Shown here piece by piece: positions 60,597 to 64,000 of a stretch of 64,000 nucleotides of DNA. The stretch's first letter is position 1; every line of letters starts with the position of its first letter. The notes under the pieces were generated by a model that had not been told where the DNA came from, ran no database searches, and saw nothing but the letters and a program-made list of their open reading frames with translations. Source of the DNA: Phycomyces nitens (Eukaryota; Mucoromycota; Mucoromycetes; Mucorales; Phycomycetaceae); assembly GCA_022702545.1 (NCBI GenBank), contig JAHRBC010000002.1, positions 1,798,001 to 1,862,000 on the forward strand, read 5' to 3'. The translations under genes were made by a program, and so were the position numbers.

Positions 60597-62057
60597 TTAA
60601 CCTGACCGCTTTGGTGTAGGGCTACTGTTGTTTCCACTCTTCGCCTTATCTTCGCCTGTCTGGCGATTGAGAACCTTGATTACCTGCTGCTTCTCTTGTC
60701 CACCACCAGAAGCACCAGCCTTCTTTCTCGATCTACCCTCTCTGCTGCGCCCAGTGCCTGGCTTATTATCACCCCCTGTCTTTTCTGGTTGATTTCCAGT
60801 CGACTTTCCATTGTTGGGTCGTCGTTCAGAAGAAGATGGCTTGTCAGGCGAATTGGCAGCCTTTTCTGCTGTCCCATTAGGCTTCTTATCATCCTTCTTT
60901 CTCTTTCCACGTTCACGTCGGCCTGGCTTTTTGGCTTCTGCAGACGGCTGTCCCTGTCCACCCTGGGAGCCATTTTGGGTTGAGGTCGATCCTGCTGATG
61001 TTCCTGCGCTCTTCTTAGAGTTTCTCAAACTGTTCTTTTGAGCTTGGAGCTTTGCCTTTGCAGAGTCCTTTGCAGCCTTTTGTGCTCGCAGATGCTCAAG
61101 AAGGGGTGTTGTCTTTGGTTTATTGGCCTGTTCAGCAGCAATTGTTTGGGCTAATTAATGCAGGTACCAGTAATGAGAATCAGTGCATCAAATCCGGTTA
61201 AAAATTTCCAAATGGCTTACCAGACACAAGTGCAAGTCTATTCTCTAATCGCTCAATTTGCGACAATCCATCGTTTCCTTCCTTAACTTCGGGTGTCTTG
61301 TTCTCTTCTGCCTTTAGCATCAGCAGAAACTTGTAATAGTCTGGGTCTATGTGTCATTGTGGATATTAAACACAGCTTTCTTTTCAGGATCCAACTGGCT
61401 CTCTAGACTAATGCTGGCCAGATAGTAAGAATATTTACCCGAGTCAATGGTTCCTGCGCGCGTATCTGGTGTCTTTTGGTCCTTTGGGATCTTTTGATAA
61501 GGAGCAAACTCAACCACGGCTCGACTCTCATTTCCTGCCATGTTTATTCAGTATAACGATACCCTTTTTTTTTTAGCACAGTGACTTACCACGGCTATCC
61601 ACAAATATATGGCCATCGAACCCCTGATGGAATGCAATCACTGCCTCCATTGACTTGAAGTGAAAATAAGCTCTTGAAAACACGTGCTCCTTTGCTTTAC
61701 TATATAAGTATATACAATCAGTATAGGCAAATGAGAACATTAGTCGTCATCTGACCTTTTGCTGAGCTTTCCGAGAACATAGTACTTGTAATCCACATTC
61801 TCATCCGTAGTCCATGGCTTGACAGTGTTCATAAAGATCTCTTCGGGCAGATTGGGAGGCAATCGTCTCACAATAACCTTTGTCTTTAACACATTCTTTC
61901 GAGATGCACGCTTTGCCTTCTTTTTGGCCTTTTCTCTCTTTTTCTTCTTGGCCTTGTCAGCAAGGAGCTTGGCCTTGTCTTTTGTGGTCGTACTGTCAGC
62001 TTCTGTGGGCTGTGGGGGATCTATGGCTGGTACAACAGTAGGTTGAACAGTGGACAT
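60597..62057 (-). CDS. UPF3: UPF3 (Smg-4/UPF3 family) nonsense-mediated decay factor, 395 aa
   Basis: Bridges Upf2 to messenger RNPs in nonsense-mediated mRNA decay; shuttles between nucleus and cytoplasm. Five exons: 61756-62057, 61590-61699, 61439-61534, 61221-61346, 60597-61150. A Lys-rich basic stretch (residues 25-55, likely NLS) precedes the Smg4/UPF3 RRM-like domain at about 58-200: KVIVRRLPPNLPEEIFMNTVKPW, SRAYFHFKSMEAVIAFHQGFDGHIFVDSRG, AVVEFAPYQKIP, then DPDYYKFL. The C-terminal half is Lys/Ser/Gly-rich and disordered. I see no clear exon-junction-complex binding motif at the end, as in many fungal Upf3 proteins. Start at MSTVQP; an in-frame upstream ATG would add 10 residues. Confidence 0.94.
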
Positions 62058-63457
62058 GTGTGAATGAAGAAACAAACAAACAAACAAGAAAATGACAAAT
62101 TCAATACTAGTTTCTTGCTGGGAGAATGAGAAATGAATGTCAGTAGCTTAAAGGCTATTTGCACCTTTTTTTTTATTATTTTTCATTTCAGAGAAAAATA
62201 TGGAAAAAAAAATATGATAATAATTTATAATAGTTTGGAAATACGGCCAATTTATATATATCAATCAATTAATAGATAAATCAATATACACATCTATAGA
62301 GGTCTGAAAGAGTTCAAATCTAGATGTATTTTGATGAATATATTTCTTGTCCATTGTCTTGCTTTAGACGACAAGAAACAGCTTAAGAATTGTTTGAAAT
62401 ATAATTGTTTATAAATATGGTGAATATCAAGCCAATATACTGGAGTCTAAAGATGAATTTCAAAATTGTACTTGTTGCAAAATATACCCTACAAACTATA
62501 CTCTATCGACATGCCTTGCATTTTACTTTTTTTATTTTTTTTTAAAAGAAAGATGGTAATAATCCGCCATGATTATTTAACACTGTTTCTCTTTATGAAA
62601 ACCAGAGCAACAAACTAGCACACTTTTATCCTAAACAGAATCGGCTTACCCACTAATGACAATTAAAAATGTCGGTTCAAAAAACAACCGTGGTCCGAGT
62701 CAAATTTCAGCTTTTTTTCCATATTTTCAAATGACCAAGGCTTTTCAAAGAATAAAAGACATGTGCATTCTGACCATAAGAAAGGTGGGTACCATAGCTA
62801 CTAATTACAAAATAGCCTAAATAAAAAAAAGAGACATTGGCTTTCACATGATACCAAGAGAGAGAAAAAGAAAGAAAGAAATAGGTATATGGCCAATCCT
62901 ATTTTTCAAGCAAATATTGAAACAACCTGAATGATTTATCTTTGGAAATTAAACAATGGTTATTACAGAAAGTCACATAGCAGTGACTGTATATTTCTGT
63001 GCCTGATTATCCAAGTTTCTGCTCAAAAGATATCACTTTGTAGAAGACCCTAATATACTTTCTACCCAAAGTACCACTGCGAATACAGATGAACCGAGGA
63101 ATGATGGGGTGCAGCAGTATAAAACTCGCGTTTAATTCAATTATACCTAAAAAAAAGTCTCTGAATAAAAACATCAATACTTAATAGTCTATAAATGTAA
63201 ATGGGACAAAAATTCGGTTTACAGTAAACCGCCCTTGGAACTGGTATTTTTCAGTAGTGTATATTCTCCCAAGCTGTTCATCTGTAATAAAACCATTTAA
63301 AATTGAATCAATCCAGAATCTTGATAATAAACACATCTTTTTAAATAAATATATTTGAATTTGTTGTATTCAATTTATTTATCTTTATTGATATTCTTGA
63401 TCAATCAAACTCTTCAACAACTGTCAATATGTACAGTCTTTTTGTTTTTACTACAAC
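62058..63457. other. Intergenic, no gene seen
   Basis: UPF3 promoter side; AT-rich with GA tracts near 62860-62882. No supported feature. Confidence 0.5.
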
Positions 63458-64000
63458 CTAAGCGCTGTTTGGGAAGCCAGCTTCTACAACGTCTTTGAAG
63501 AAGTCAAATGTGCTTTGAGGTGCTCCATTGTTCTCGTTATACTCAAAATCAGACATGTCGAGACAGAAATCACTCTTCCCAACCTGCAATGGCCCAACCG
63601 CTATATAGATATAATTGTGAGCAACCTTTGAATTCAATGAGTCCAGTAATCTTACTTTCTATTAGTGCCTCAAGTCCCACAATATTCTGCGGTGCACCAT
63701 CCATATAGCTTAAGCTATTTCGGCTATTTCGGTTGGTCTTATTGGACGTGCTTTGAGAGATTTGTAATTTAGAAACGTCTTTTGTCAAACTCGATTCTGG
63801 TTTTGTTAAAGATAATCCATATATCTCTTGGTTTTGCTGGTATAGTGAGGTGATGCACTTGTTATCATCCTTGTCGATAGCGGTCGAAGATTTGTCCTCA
63901 CTCTTTGTCCAGAATACATAGCTAAACTCAGATAAAAGAAGATTGAATATGCCAGAAGGAATACCGAGCGTTGCAGAAAAGACAATCCCGATATTTCGCA
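63458..64000 (-). CDS. 3' end of an unidentified gene, cut by the right edge
   Basis: Two exons are visible: 63656 to beyond 64000, and the last exon 63458-63600 (stop TAG), joined by a GTAAGA...CTATATAG intron in phase. The 162 visible residues start with a hydrophobic segment (IGIVFSATLGIPSGIFNLLL ending in SYVFW), then a polar Ser/Asn/Gln-rich cytoplasmic-looking tail (SSTAIDKDDNKCITSLYQQN, SQSTSNKTNRNSRNSLSY). They end in an acidic section (DMSDFEYNENNG, FDFFKDVVEAGF). This arrangement would suit the last membrane helix and C-terminal tail of a polytopic protein such as a receptor, but no family can be named from the fragment. Confidence 0.7.

Overview
The window is nuclear DNA of a filamentous fungus, most likely an early-diverging one (Mucoromycota, Mucorales-like; a Phycomyces-type genome would fit). 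It contains the fungal translation factor eEF3 and a Zn2Cys6 regulator. Genes are split by many short GT-AG introns of about 45-250 bp and sit in AT-rich spacers with (AAT)n/(TA)n tracts. Several spacers hold inverted-repeat mobile elements. There are no operons, rRNA genes, CRISPR arrays or plasmid features, and I found no convincing tRNA. All gene models were spliced by eye; in the main models exon phases add up to whole codons.

Layout. 1-6.1 kb: a possible 5' gene fragment off the left edge (-), a small hypothetical gene (+), the AP endonuclease APN2 (+) and a small putative secreted protein (-). 6.86-9.03 kb: a 2.17-kb structure with apparently perfect 549-bp inverted arms. 9.7-16.3 kb: a proline-rich CYSTM-like tail protein (-) head to head with ribosomal protein eL33 (+), a kinesin-13 (+), and a small R3HCC1L-like protein (-). 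17.9-28.5 kb, all minus strand: Pab2/PABPN1, a PHO89-type phosphate transporter, an MFS sugar transporter and eEF3. 30.6-32.9 kb: a Zn2Cys6 transcription factor (-). 32.9-40.5 kb: a gene-poor AT-rich stretch with a degraded 2.96-kb terminal-inverted-repeat element.

40.5-44.3 kb: an EMI1/DUF3128 protein (+), the spliceosomal core protein SmD1 (+) and a C2H2 zinc-finger regulator (-). 46.3-50.6 kb: a 16-exon tripartite DENN-domain protein (-). 51.1-51.9 kb: an 816-bp TIR element carrying a 49-codon ORF, inserted just upstream of ALG2 (+). 53.9-57.4 kb: a septin (-) and the PKA regulatory subunit (-). 59.3-64 kb: eS26 (-), the NMD factor UPF3 (-) and the 3' end of an unidentified gene running off the right edge (-).

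Most genes are housekeeping: translation (eL33, eS26, eEF3), mRNA splicing, polyadenylation and decay (SmD1, Pab2, UPF3), cytoskeleton and trafficking (kinesin-13, septin, DENN), N-glycosylation (ALG2), DNA repair (APN2), nutrient uptake and cAMP signalling. They do not form a dedicated pathway. The unusual content is in the inverted-repeat elements, three GC-AG introns, very small exons, the short APN2 and the CYSTM-like gene. I did not find a clearly novel multi-gene system.
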